A stretch of 64,000 bases of DNA from Bacillota bacterium (GTDB lineage: Bacteria > Bacillota > Limnochordia > Darwinibacteriales > JAAYFS01). This document shows, one piece after another, positions 42,787 through 52,244 of the stretch; the stretch's first letter is position 1; each line of letters opens with the position of its first letter. The position numbers and the translations under genes were made by a program. The notes beneath the pieces are model-generated. The model had not been told where the DNA came from. It did not search any database and saw nothing but the letters and a program-made list of their open reading frames with translations. The stretch covers positions 21,584-85,583 of the forward strand of contig JAAYFS010000004.1 in assembly GCA_012728115.1 (NCBI GenBank), in the 5' to 3' direction.

Positions 42787-44079
42787 ATGAAGAGTTCAAT
42801 TACTAATCATCAACTAATAAAATGGATAATCCCTGGTTTTTTGCTCTTATGCGCCTTCACTTTTCTTGGCACCGTTTTTGGACAAGTTGGAAGTTTCTTT
42901 GGACTGGTTCCTTCACCGAAAGAACTTCTGATCACTGCGGAGACAGACGATTTGGTTGCTGAGGCAATTTTTCGGGATTTTTGGGAATCCCATGGTTTTC
43001 TCATTGCTTCAATGGAGATATCATTTAACGAACGTTCGGAGCAACGTGATGATCTCAATCTCTCTTGGGAGGAAAGAAGCGATGAGTGGTTTTTAGTGCC
43101 GCGTCGCCCAGAAATTACTTTAACTGGTACTGTTGAGTTAATGACGGATCTGCTCGAAACATTGGGTTATACTTCCGAAGTATTCATCGATAATTACTCA
43201 GTTTTTGTGAAAGTTTTTAAGAAAATTGAAGAGCTTGATGAACACGTGATGATTCATCAAAGTAAGTTTGTCCATGTCAATCCAACAAGTGCTTTCTTGC
43301 CAGAAATGGTAGCAGAAGGTGGCGAAGGAGAACAGATTATTGTAGACACATTTTCACAACCTTTGCTAGCTATCGTAATCGATGACTGGGGATATGCTTC
43401 GATCGCCGCCCAACCTTTACTGCAGTTTCCGTTTCCTTTAACTATGGCAATCATTCCTCACTTGTCACACTCTTTTGAGTATGCTAGACAAGGAGCGGTT
43501 TTCGGTCACGAGATAATTCTTCATCAACCGATGGAAGCGGTAAATAGTGGAATAGACCTAGGGGAAGGTGCATTATATACTTTTATGGATGAAACAGAAG
43601 TGCGTGAACAATTGATGCGCAATGTTCAGCATCTTCCAATGATTTCTGGAGTAAACAACCATATGGGATCGAAAGCAACTAGTGATCGCAGATTAATGAA
43701 GGATGTTTTAACTGTCCTAAAGGAATTGGAACTATTCTTCTTGGATAGTTATACGATTGCTACCAGTGTAGTAGCGGAAGTAGCCGAGGAAGTTGGTCTT
43801 CCGTATGCAGTTAATCGGTTGTTTATCGATAACGAAAATGAAGAGGAATATATTAAAGAACAAATTAGGCGTGGTATAGCACTTGCTCAAAAGAATGGAT
43901 CGGCGATAATGATCGGACATGTTCGTCCTGCAACTGCTCGGGCCTTGTGGGATTCCTTGCCTGAAATTATTGAATCAGGAGTCAAAATAGTGCCAGTGTC
44001 GGAGTTACTGAAATATCCACAACAAAGAGAACTTGATTATCAAGAGGCTTATAGGCAAACAAAAGAGGTAGAGTTATAA
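42787..44079 (+). CDS. Divergent polysaccharide deacetylase family protein
   Basis: A 430-residue protein with an N-terminal membrane anchor (about 14-33), an uncharacterised domain of 150 residues and a C-terminal divergent polysaccharide deacetylase domain (about 195-415). The motifs are LAIVIDDWGYASIAAQPLLQFPFPLTMAIIPHL, HEIILHQPMEA and GVNNHMGSKATSDRRLM; these Asp and His residues form the metal site in the YibQ/DUF610 family. The substrate is probably a cell-envelope glycan. It ends in a bidirectional terminator shared with ppa. Confidence 0.88.
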   Translation: MKSSITNHQLIKWIIPGFLLLCAFTFLGTVFGQVGSFFGLVPSPKELLITAETDDLVAEAIFRDFWESHGFLIASMEISFNERSEQRDDLNLSWEERSDEWFLVPRRPEITLTGTVELMTDLLETLGYTSEVFIDNYSVFVKVFKKIEELDEHVMIHQSKFVHVNPTSAFLPEMVAEGGEGEQIIVDTFSQPLLAIVIDDWGYASIAAQPLLQFPFPLTMAIIPHLSHSFEYARQGAVFGHEIILHQPMEAVNSGIDLGEGALYTFMDETEVREQLMRNVQHLPMISGVNNHMGSKATSDRRLMKDVLTVLKELELFFLDSYTIATSVVAEVAEEVGLPYAVNRLFIDNENEEEYIKEQIRRGIALAQKNGSAIMIGHVRPATARALWDSLPEIIESGVKIVPVSELLKYPQQRELDYQEAYRQTKEVEL

Positions 44080-44091
44080 TCTACCTCTTTT
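44061..44091. terminator. Bidirectional terminator between deacetylase gene and ppa
   Basis: AAAAGAGGTAG at 44061-44071 pairs perfectly with CTACCTCTTTT at 44081-44091. Each arm overlaps the end of one of the two convergent genes, and each strand ends in four T residues. Confidence 0.8.
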
Positions 44092-44578
44092 GTGTCTTAT
44101 ATCGTTCAAATGATTCCTTAATAATTTCTATTGCTTTTTCTCTTGGATACCAGTCCCCAACTCTGGTTTGCTTTTTTTCTAGATCCTTATATACTTTAAA
44201 GAAATGAGTTATCTCGCGCAGAAGATGATCGGGAACATCTTCTATATTTTTCACCCAATTCCACTGGGGATCACTGATGGGGACGCAGAGGATTTTTTGG
44301 TCAGATCCTTTTTCATCCCACATTTCGAATACTCCAATTGGTTGTACTCGGATATAACAACCAGGGAAGGTAGCTTCTCCAACAAAAACGAGGGCGTCTA
44401 ACTCGTCCCCGTCTTCAGCAAGGGTTTCGGGGATAAATCCATAATCCGCTGGATAATGAACAGCAGAAAACAACATCCTATCAAGGTAAAAACGTCCATC
44501 GTCTTTATTAAACTCGTATTTGTTTCGGCTTCCTTTGGGGATTTCGACCATTACTAATAGATCATTTAGATCATTCAA
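44081..44578 (-). CDS. ppa: Inorganic pyrophosphatase, family I
   Basis: Soluble enzyme that hydrolyses diphosphate to drive biosynthetic reactions. The 165-residue protein has the family I signatures: VMVEIPKGSRNKYEF, then YPADYGFIPETLAEDGDELDALVFV with the DxDxxD metal site, and DPQWNW. Most Bacillota use a family II enzyme, so a family I enzyme is slightly unusual here. The gene reads against its neighbours, with AGGAGG upstream of the ATG. Its 3' end shares the terminator hairpin with the deacetylase gene. Confidence 0.95.
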   Translation of the reverse strand: MNDLNDLLVMVEIPKGSRNKYEFNKDDGRFYLDRMLFSAVHYPADYGFIPETLAEDGDELDALVFVGEATFPGCYIRVQPIGVFEMWDEKGSDQKILCVPISDPQWNWVKNIEDVPDHLLREITHFFKVYKDLEKKQTRVGDWYPREKAIEIIKESFERYKTQKR

Positions 44579-44631
44579 GAGAATAACCTCCTCTTAGTTT
44601 TGGGTGCTATTTATTTTCAACTTGAAATCTC

Positions 44632-44664
44632 TTATTCCTTTTTTTACAAAATAAAAAGGAATAA
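44632..44664. repeat. Twelve-base inverted repeat between ppa and uvrB
   Basis: TTATTCCTTTTT at 44632-44643 is the exact reverse complement of AAAAAGGAATAA at 44653-44664. It lies in the divergent promoter region. It could be an operator or a hairpin in either leader; no T tract suggests termination for uvrB. Confidence 0.5.
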
Positions 44665-44677
44665 AATTACTAAATGA

Positions 44678-44691
44678 CGAACATATGTTTC
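44678..44691. promoter_or_regulatory. LexA (SOS) box of the uvrBAC operon
   Basis: CGAACATATGTTTC agrees at every position with the Bacillus LexA/DinR consensus CGAACRNRYGTTYC. It is 19 bases before the uvrB start, so bound LexA would block transcription until DNA damage. Confidence 0.9.
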
Positions 44692-44709
44692 GTTAAGGGG
44701 TGAGTAGAA

Positions 44710-46707
44710 TTGGCACAATCAACGCGTTTATTCAAGGTAGAGGCTCCTTTCGAACCAACAGGGGATCAACCTAAAGCAATTGAGCAACTCTCCGAAGGGA
44801 TACGTCGAGGACTAAAAGCTCAAACACTTTTAGGTGTAACTGGATCGGGTAAGACTTATACAATGGCTAAGGTGATAGAACAGGTACAAAAACCAACCTT
44901 GGTTATCGCGCATAATAAAACACTCGCTGCACAACTATGTAATGAGTTTAGGGAGTTCTTTCCTAATAATGCTGTAAATTACTTTGTTAGTTATTATGAC
45001 TATTATCAACCAGAGGCATACGTGCCACAAACAGATTTATATATAGAGAAGGACGCATCGATCAATGACGAAATCGACCGACTTCGCCATGCTGCTACGC
45101 GCGCCCTTTTCGAGCGTCGCGATGTTATTATCGTGGCCAGCGTTTCGTGTATTTATGGATTAGGTTCACCAGAAGATTATATGGGAATGACTTTGTCGAT
45201 CAAAAGTGGTGAGTTCCGGGATCGGGATCATATTTTGCGACGATTAGTGGGAATTCAGTATGAACGAAATGATATCGGGTTTACTCGTGGTACGTTTCGT
45301 GTAAGAGGCGATATTATCGAAATTATTCCTGTTTACTATGAGAATGTGATTCGGATCGAGCTGTTTGGTGATGAGGTTGAACGGATCATGGAAATCGATC
45401 CGATAACGGGCGAAGTGTTAGATGTCCCAGAAGATATTACTCTCTATCCTGCTTCTCACTATGTAACATCTGAAGAAAAACTAAAAAGAGCATTAGTTTC
45501 CATCGAGGAGGAATTAGAAGAGCGCTTACGGGAACTTAAAGATCAAGGTAAGTTGCTCGAGGCTCAAAGATTGCAGCAGCGTACTCTTTATGATTTAGAA
45601 ATGTTGAGAGAGGTAGGGTTTTGCCAGGGAATTGAGAATTACTCGAGGCATTTAACAGGTAGGGCTCCTGGTGAACAACCCGCCACTTTGATCGATTACT
45701 TTCCGAAAGACTATCTGATGATCATAGATGAGTCACACGTTACAATTCCTCAAATTCGGGGCATGTACTTTGGAGACCGTTCAAGAAAAGAGAACCTAGT
45801 TGAGTATGGTTTTCGTTTGCCATCTGCCCTCGATAATAGGCCGTTGATGTTTAATGAATTTGAGGAACATATTAATCAAGTTGTCTTTGTATCCGCCACC
45901 CCAGGTCCCTATGAAAAGGAACACTCCGCTCAAATAGTAGAGCAATTGATTAGACCTACTGGTTTAATAGATCCTAAAGTACTGGTTCGTCCTGTTAAAG
46001 GACAAGTCGATGATCTGCTTGATGAGATCGCCAAAGTGGTGGAAAGAAATGAACGAGCTTTAGTAACAACATTAACGAAACGAATGGCTGAAGATCTCAC
46101 TGATTATCTCACTGAAGCAGGTGTTAAGGTCCGCTACCTTCATTCAGATATCGATGCGATCGAAAGGATCGAAATTCTTACCGAATTACGGCAGGGAGTT
46201 TTCGATGTCTTAGTCGGGATTAACTTGTTGCGAGAAGGTCTTGATTTACCAGAGGTATCCTTAGTGGCTATCTTAGACGCTGATCGGGAAGGATTTCTCC
46301 GTTCGGAAACATCACTTATCCAAACAATCGGGCGCGCTGCTCGAAATGTAAATGGACTAGTTATTATGTACGCTGATACAATTACTGAATCTATGAGAAA
46401 AGCGATCGATGAAACTAATCGACGGCGCGAACGACAAATGGAACATAACAGAATTCATGGTATAATACCTACTACGGTGAAAAAAGCAATTACGGATATT
46501 GTCCAAAGTGAGCGGGCTGCTGAAGAGGAAGCTAAATACGGTGCAAAAGAAAGTCCGCAAAAGAAAACTTATAAAGATCTTGCTGCTCATATCAAGGAGC
46601 TGGAAAAGCAAATGTACGATGCTGCTAGTGAGTTGAATTTTGAGTTAGCAGCGAAATTGCGCGATGAAATTCAGGAATTAAGAGAAGAAATGGGGCTACT
46701 AGCTTGA
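44710..46707 (+). CDS. uvrB: Excinuclease ABC subunit B
   Basis: Damage-verification helicase of nucleotide excision repair, 665 residues. It shows the N-terminal [14 protein letters not shown], Walker [11 protein letters not shown], the beta-hairpin region [24 protein letters not shown], helicase motifs SATPGPYE and QTIGRAARN, and a C-terminal UVR domain ([20 protein letters not shown]) that binds UvrC or UvrA. The start is TTG with AAGGGGTGAG upstream. It is first in uvrB-uvrA-uvrC and lies behind the LexA box. Confidence 0.97.
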   Translation: MAQSTRLFKVEAPFEPTGDQPKAIEQLSEGIRRGLKAQTLLGVTGSGKTYTMAKVIEQVQKPTLVIAHNKTLAAQLCNEFREFFPNNAVNYFVSYYDYYQPEAYVPQTDLYIEKDASINDEIDRLRHAATRALFERRDVIIVASVSCIYGLGSPEDYMGMTLSIKSGEFRDRDHILRRLVGIQYERNDIGFTRGTFRVRGDIIEIIPVYYENVIRIELFGDEVERIMEIDPITGEVLDVPEDITLYPASHYVTSEEKLKRALVSIEEELEERLRELKDQGKLLEAQRLQQRTLYDLEMLREVGFCQGIENYSRHLTGRAPGEQPATLIDYFPKDYLMIIDESHVTIPQIRGMYFGDRSRKENLVEYGFRLPSALDNRPLMFNEFEEHINQVVFVSATPGPYEKEHSAQIVEQLIRPTGLIDPKVLVRPVKGQVDDLLDEIAKVVERNERALVTTLTKRMAEDLTDYLTEAGVKVRYLHSDIDAIERIEILTELRQGVFDVLVGINLLREGLDLPEVSLVAILDADREGFLRSETSLIQTIGRAARNVNGLVIMYADTITESMRKAIDETNRRRERQMEHNRIHGIIPTTVKKAITDIVQSERAAEEEAKYGAKESPQKKTYKDLAAHIKELEKQMYDAASELNFELAAKLRDEIQELREEMGLLA

Positions 46708-49538
46708 GTAAGGATAAGTTAATTATTAAAGGTGCTAGACAACATAATTTAAAAAATATTGATCTGGAATTACCGCGCGATAAATTGATCGTGATCACTG
46801 GATTATCTGGTTCGGGGAAGTCGTCACTAGCGTTTGACACCATTTATGCTGAAGGACAGCGAAGATACGTAGAATCACTTTCTTCCTATGCTCGCCAATT
46901 TCTCGGACAAATGGACAAACCAGATGTCGACTTTATTGAGGGTTTATCGCCTGCTATCGCCATTGATCAAAAGACTACAAGTCGTAACCCTCGTTCAACA
47001 GTGGGAACAGTCACTGAAATCTACGACTATTTAAGACTATTATACGCACGCATTGGTAAGCCACATTGTCCAAATTGTGGTAAACCGATCGCGCAACAGA
47101 CTGTTCAACAAATCGTGGATCAGGTGCTCGAATTGCCAGAACGAACCCGAATTCAGGTACTTGCACCCGTAGTGCGCGGTAGAAAAGGGGAGCATCGCAA
47201 AGTTTTTGAAGAGATCCGTAAAGAAGGATTCGTTCGAGTACGGGTCGATGGTGAACTGCGAGAAGTGACAGAACAGATCGATCTAGATAAAAACAAACAG
47301 CATTCGATCGAGATCGTTGTCGATAGAATCGTTGTTCGCCCTGATATCCACGGTCGTCTCGCTGATTCTATTGAAACAGCACTTAAGCGTGGCGATGGTT
47401 TAGTCATTATCGATATTATTGGTCAAGAAGAGGTTATCTTTAGTGAAAAATTTTCTTGTATTGACTGTGGTATTTCTATGGAAGAATTAAGCCCAAGAAT
47501 GTTTTCATTTAATAGTCCTTTTGGGGCGTGTCCAGATTGTGATGGACTAGGTTCACGGATGGAGCTGGATCCAGATTTGCTACTGGATCTGGACAGTACA
47601 GTCAATGACGGTGGGTTGATTCCGTGGAGAAACAGTAGAAGTAAGTGGTTAAGCGCTATTTTGCAATCGGTATGTGAGAAGTACGATATCGACATGAATA
47701 TACCGCTAAGACAATTATCTCAGGAACAGATAGATGTTCTCCTTAATGGAATCGGTGATGAAGTGGTTCAATTCCCGTATGAAAATAAAGCTGGACTCAA
47801 GAGAATTTATGAATCTCGCTTTGAGGGTTTAATTGGTGTGCTCCATAGAAGATACATGGAAAGCTCTTCTGACTGGGCGAGACACGATATAGAACAGTAT
47901 ATGAGTACTCGTGTGTGCGGCACTTGTAACGGAAAACGATTACGTCCAGAAATCTTGGCAGTTACTGTTGGTGGGGTAAATATTATGGAACTTACCGCCT
48001 TATCGATTCGCGACTGTCATAAGTTCTTTGCCGAGCTTACTTTTACTGAGCGTGAATTAACAATCGCTCATCAAGTTATCAGAGAGATTAAGGAACGCTT
48101 AGGTTTTTTAATCAACGTTGGCTTAGATTATTTGACCCTCGACCGTGCTGCTGGAACACTTTCTGGTGGAGAAGCACAGCGAATTCGATTGGCTACTCAG
48201 ATTGGTTCGAGTCTCGTAGGGGTTTTATATATCCTCGATGAACCCAGTATTGGGTTGCATCAAAGAGATAATGATCGATTGCTGGCAGCACTTAAAGGTT
48301 TACGAGATCTAGGTAATACCTTGATTGTAGTTGAACATGATGAGGATACCATGAAGGCAGCGGATTGGATCGTGGATATCGGTCCTGGTGCAGGCGCACA
48401 TGGTGGCGAAATTGTCGCTGAGGGAGCTTATAAGGATATCTGTGATAACGAAAATTCGATAACTGGGCAGTATTTGTCGCGTCGAAAAGCGATTAGAGTT
48501 CCTGAACAAAGAAGAGAGCCTAACGGAAAATGGTTAACCATCAGAGGAGCTCGCGAAAATAATCTTAAGAATATCGATGTCAAGATTCCAATGGGAGTAA
48601 TGACTTGTATCACAGGTGTCTCTGGCTCAGGTAAGAGTACATTAATTAACGAGATCCTTTATAAAAAACTAGCTCAATCGCTCCATAGAGCTGCCACTAA
48701 ACCAGGGGCGCATACCGCAATTGACGGAATCGAACATTTGGATAAAGTAATCGATGTGGATCAATCGCCGATCGGAAGAACTCCGCGTTCTAATCCTGCA
48801 ACCTATACTGGGGCGTTCGATGGAATTCGCGAAGTATTTTCGCTGACGAACGAAGCTAAAATAAGAGGTTATGCTCCTGGAAGGTTTTCGTTTAATGTAA
48901 AGGGTGGAAGGTGCGAAGCCTGCAAGGGTGATGGAATCATCAAGATAGAGATGCACTTCCTTCCAGATGTGTATGTACCTTGTGAGGTTTGTCGTGGTAA
49001 ACGCTATAATCGAGAAACTTTGGAAGTAAAATACAAAGGTAAATCAATAGCCGATGTTCTTGATATGACGGTTGAGGAAGCGGTAGAATTCTTTAAAAAC
49101 ATCCCTAAAGTGCATCGGAAGCTACAAACTCTCTACGATGTCGGTTTGGGCTATATCAAACTTGGACAACCTGCAACCCAATTATCAGGTGGAGAAGCAC
49201 AACGGGTTAAGCTAGCAACTGAACTAAGTCGTAGGAGTAATGGAAAAACTCTATATATCTTGGACGAACCGACTACTGGTTTACATTTTGCGGATATTCA
49301 AAAATTACTTGAGGTTCTCGGTAGATTGGTGGATGCAGGTGATACAGTTATCGTGATCGAGCATAACCTCGATGTGATCAAGACTGCCGATTATGTGATC
49401 GACCTAGGCCCAGAAGGAGGAGAGTTAGGAGGGACAGTAGTAGCAACTGGTACCCCAGAAGAAATTTGTCAAGTTTCGGCTTCCTATACAGGTCAATACC
49501 TGAAGCCCTTGTTGGCGGATAAGATGGTAACAAAATAG
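46704..49538 (+). CDS. uvrA: Excinuclease ABC subunit A
   Basis: Damage-recognition ATPase of 944 residues with two ABC modules. Walker A sites are [13 protein letters not shown] near residue 33 and [10 protein letters not shown] near residue 635; signature motifs [16 protein letters not shown] and [16 protein letters not shown] occur in each half. Zinc-binding cysteine sets ([34 protein letters not shown]) are intact. The start TTG overlaps the uvrB stop (TTGA), which implies coupled translation. It forms the UvrA2B2 complex with the upstream product. Confidence 0.97.
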   Translation: MSKDKLIIKGARQHNLKNIDLELPRDKLIVITGLSGSGKSSLAFDTIYAEGQRRYVESLSSYARQFLGQMDKPDVDFIEGLSPAIAIDQKTTSRNPRSTVGTVTEIYDYLRLLYARIGKPHCPNCGKPIAQQTVQQIVDQVLELPERTRIQVLAPVVRGRKGEHRKVFEEIRKEGFVRVRVDGELREVTEQIDLDKNKQHSIEIVVDRIVVRPDIHGRLADSIETALKRGDGLVIIDIIGQEEVIFSEKFSCIDCGISMEELSPRMFSFNSPFGACPDCDGLGSRMELDPDLLLDLDSTVNDGGLIPWRNSRSKWLSAILQSVCEKYDIDMNIPLRQLSQEQIDVLLNGIGDEVVQFPYENKAGLKRIYESRFEGLIGVLHRRYMESSSDWARHDIEQYMSTRVCGTCNGKRLRPEILAVTVGGVNIMELTALSIRDCHKFFAELTFTERELTIAHQVIREIKERLGFLINVGLDYLTLDRAAGTLSGGEAQRIRLATQIGSSLVGVLYILDEPSIGLHQRDNDRLLAALKGLRDLGNTLIVVEHDEDTMKAADWIVDIGPGAGAHGGEIVAEGAYKDICDNENSITGQYLSRRKAIRVPEQRREPNGKWLTIRGARENNLKNIDVKIPMGVMTCITGVSGSGKSTLINEILYKKLAQSLHRAATKPGAHTAIDGIEHLDKVIDVDQSPIGRTPRSNPATYTGAFDGIREVFSLTNEAKIRGYAPGRFSFNVKGGRCEACKGDGIIKIEMHFLPDVYVPCEVCRGKRYNRETLEVKYKGKSIADVLDMTVEEAVEFFKNIPKVHRKLQTLYDVGLGYIKLGQPATQLSGGEAQRVKLATELSRRSNGKTLYILDEPTTGLHFADIQKLLEVLGRLVDAGDTVIVIEHNLDVIKTADYVIDLGPEGGELGGTVVATGTPEEICQVSASYTGQYLKPLLADKMVTK

Positions 49539-49559
49539 AATTTAAGGGGGGTGAGTGTT

Positions 49560-51371
49560 TTGGATATTCGTGAAAAGCTAAAGCTTTTGCCTACAAAGCC
49601 TGGAGTTTATTTAATGAAAGATGCTGCTAATGAGATCATTTATGTAGGTAAAGCTGTCAATTTGAGAAATAGGGTTCGATCTTATTTTCAAAGCTCGAAA
49701 AACGGAAGTCCTAAAGTAAAAGCTTTGGTGGAGCATATCGCCGATTTTGAATATATTGTTACTGATTCGGAAGTAGAAGCCCTTATTCTCGAGAGTAACC
49801 TAATTAAGAAACACTCCCCTTGGTACAATGTTAGGCTTAAGGACGACAAGAGTTACCCCTATATTAAAGTAACTCTTAACGAATACTTTCCACGTGTGTT
49901 CATGGTGAGGCGAAAAGTACAAGATGGCTCACGCTACTTTGGACCGTATACAAATGCCAAAGCGGTAAAAGAAACATTGCTCTTCTTGCACAAACTTTTT
50001 CCTTTAAGAACATGCAAGAAAGATATTCGTCCTGGTCAGCAGGATCGACCATGCCTTAATTACCATATCGGAAAATGCCTCGCGCCGTGTGCGGGAAAGG
50101 TTGGTGTGGAAGAGTATAGGCAGATGGTAGATGAGGTATGTCTATTCTTAGAAGGACGTCATGAACGGATCATTCCTGATTTAGAAAAGCGAATGGGGGA
50201 TGCAGCAGCAGACCTGCAATTTGAAAAAGCTGCCCGTTATCGTGATCAGATCCAATCTTTAAATAGTATCATCGAGAAGCAAAAGGTGGTTTCGAATCGC
50301 GATGAGGATTATGATGTCCTAGGTTTCCATAAGGAAGAAGGGTTGGCTTGTGTCCAAGTATTTTTCGTTCGTAGTGGAAAAGTAATCGGTCGCCACCACT
50401 TCCTGTTAGATTGTGCCGTAGATGAGGAAGAGCCAGAGATTCTTGCTGCCTTTATTAAACAATACTACTCTGAAGCATCTTTTATCCCGAAAGATATCTT
50501 GTTGCCTTTTGGTCTTGACGATAGGGATGTTTTAGAAGAGTGGTTAACTCAAATCGGGCAACGACGTATCTCGTTGAAAATTCCACAACGGGGCGAGAAA
50601 AGGCGACTAGTTGAGATGGTCAATCAGAATGCTGAACTTGTGTTGGGGGAATACTCGGCATATCAGGAACGCAAAAAGAATGAGCGTGCACTTGCCTTGT
50701 CTGAATTGAAGGATGTGTTAAGGTTAGAGAACGAACCAACCAGGATCGAGGCTTATGATATTTCCAATACTCAAGGAAACCAAATCGTTGCAGCGATGGT
50801 AGTGATGATCGATGGCCGACCAATGAATCAGTTTTATCGTCGTTTTAAAATTACTAGCGTAACCGATGGACCAGATGACTATCGATCGATGCAAGAAGTT
50901 ATTCGACGTCGCTTTTCTAATGAGAGTCTCGGTGATTTTCCTGACTTAGTGGTAATAGATGGTGGTAAGGGTCAATTAAATGCGGCAGTTAAGGAGCGCG
51001 ACCAATTAGGGTTAAATTCAATCCCATTTATTGGTTTGGCAGAAAAGAATGAAGAAGTTTTTGTCGAAGGCGATCCCAATCCAGTTGGCTTTAAAGAGAA
51101 CTCACCAGGGCATCTATTACTCCAACATATCCGTGATGAAGCTCATCGATTTGCACTTTCTTATCATCGCAATTTGCGCCAAAAAGCGAGCCGCCAGTCA
51201 GCACTAGACAGTATTGATGGCGTTGGTCCCAAAAGAAAACGGGCGCTTTTGCGTCATTTCGGAACGGTGCAAAAAATCCGGGAAGCAACTATCGAGCAAC
51301 TGATGGAAGTGGAAGGGATGAATAAAAAGGTGGCGCAAGAGGTCTACCAGCACTTACGGACTAAAAAATAA
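49560..51371 (+). CDS. uvrC: Excinuclease ABC subunit C
   Basis: Dual-incision nuclease of excision repair, about 603 residues. The GIY-YIG domain (LPTKPGVYLMKDAANEIIYVGKAVNLRNRVRSYF) starts the protein, a UVR domain (AAADLQFEKAARYRDQIQSL) is near residue 215, the RNase H-like nuclease half contains IEAYDISNTQG and VVIDGGKGQLNAA, and tandem helix-hairpin-helix motifs end it (ALDSIDGVGPKRKRALLRHFG). GTG 49551 is in frame, but the AAGGGGG ribosome binding site abuts it; TTG 49560 has proper spacing. Having all three uvr genes adjacent under one SOS box is tidy. Confidence 0.96.
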   Translation: MDIREKLKLLPTKPGVYLMKDAANEIIYVGKAVNLRNRVRSYFQSSKNGSPKVKALVEHIADFEYIVTDSEVEALILESNLIKKHSPWYNVRLKDDKSYPYIKVTLNEYFPRVFMVRRKVQDGSRYFGPYTNAKAVKETLLFLHKLFPLRTCKKDIRPGQQDRPCLNYHIGKCLAPCAGKVGVEEYRQMVDEVCLFLEGRHERIIPDLEKRMGDAAADLQFEKAARYRDQIQSLNSIIEKQKVVSNRDEDYDVLGFHKEEGLACVQVFFVRSGKVIGRHHFLLDCAVDEEEPEILAAFIKQYYSEASFIPKDILLPFGLDDRDVLEEWLTQIGQRRISLKIPQRGEKRRLVEMVNQNAELVLGEYSAYQERKKNERALALSELKDVLRLENEPTRIEAYDISNTQGNQIVAAMVVMIDGRPMNQFYRRFKITSVTDGPDDYRSMQEVIRRRFSNESLGDFPDLVVIDGGKGQLNAAVKERDQLGLNSIPFIGLAEKNEEVFVEGDPNPVGFKENSPGHLLLQHIRDEAHRFALSYHRNLRQKASRQSALDSIDGVGPKRKRALLRHFGTVQKIREATIEQLMEVEGMNKKVAQEVYQHLRTKK

Positions 51372-51452
51372 ATTTTCGAGGCAAGAAGGTAAATGCCAAC
51401 CTTTCAAGAATATAGAAAAATAAAGAAAACTTGGCGAATGGAGGAAATGGTT

Positions 51453-52139
51453 TTGAAGAAGTTGTTAGTTGCAAGTCTAGTATTAGCCTTGTTATTGGCG
51501 AGTAGTGTAGGTGTTATGGCATCGTCTTTCAAAATGGACGGAATGTTTTTGTTCGGTAAGTCCGTTCTAGCAGACGGGGAAGCAAATGAGCTCGACATGG
51601 GTGTTTTAGCAAACTTAGAAGCGGAGTTATTTAATAACTTTCTTTTATCAGCGAGATTTATGAAAACATTTGCTTTCAGAATTGACGATGAAGGTCTAGC
51701 AGAGGGAGAAAGCATCGGTCAAACCATTATGTCGATCGGCGGTGGCTATCGTGTATTTAGCGATCCAACCATGTCCGCTTACGTAGGCGCAGGATTTTCG
51801 ACCGTTGAACTAGGCGTTAAAGGTATGAATCCTGAGGTATCAATCAGCGGTAGTGGCTATCACTTAGCAGTTGGAGCAAGCTTTGAAGTTTATCCAAAGA
51901 TTACACTGTTTGGAGATGTTTCATATGCTCCGAAAATCACAAACTTCAAGGTCGACAACATCGAGAAAGTTGAAGGTTCTGCTCTTGTTGGACGCGTTGG
52001 CGTTTCCTACAGCATCACCGAGATGATTGGTGTAGAAGCTGGTTTCGTACACAGCAAAGTTGGAACCAAGGAGGTACCAGATAGTATTAATGCTTATAGC
52101 AGCAATCTCATCGGTGCTGGTATTGTAATCAACTTTTAG
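51453..52139 (+). CDS. Small outer-membrane beta-barrel protein
   Basis: A 228-residue exported protein with signal peptide KKLLVASLVLALLLASSVGVMA and alternating beta strands (FKMDGMFLFGK, LEAELFNNFLLSARFMK, ISIGG-type glycine turns, YHLAVGASFEVYPKITLFGDVSY). It ends GIVINF; a terminal Phe is the usual signal for insertion by the Bam machinery. The pattern fits an eight-stranded OmpA/OmpX-like barrel. The frame runs upstream to 51393, but GGAGGA at 51440-51445 suits TTG 51453, giving a clean signal peptide. The role is unknown; it supports a diderm envelope. Confidence 0.75.
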   Translation: MKKLLVASLVLALLLASSVGVMASSFKMDGMFLFGKSVLADGEANELDMGVLANLEAELFNNFLLSARFMKTFAFRIDDEGLAEGESIGQTIMSIGGGYRVFSDPTMSAYVGAGFSTVELGVKGMNPEVSISGSGYHLAVGASFEVYPKITLFGDVSYAPKITNFKVDNIEKVEGSALVGRVGVSYSITEMIGVEAGFVHSKVGTKEVPDSINAYSSNLIGAGIVINF

Positions 52140-52192
52140 GTAGAAAAGAAAAAAGCAAATACGAGAAATCGATTAAATCGAAGAGAATAAGA

Positions 52193-52236
52193 GGAACGTA
52201 TCCCAGCTAATGTGGTGGGTAATACGTTCCTTTTTT
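52193..52236 (+). terminator. Terminator after the small beta-barrel gene
   Basis: GGAACGTAT at 52193-52201 pairs with ATACGTTCC at 52222-52230, with an inner CCCA/TGGG-type pairing. Six T residues follow at 52231-52236. Confidence 0.85.
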
Positions 52237-52244
52237 GTCGATTT

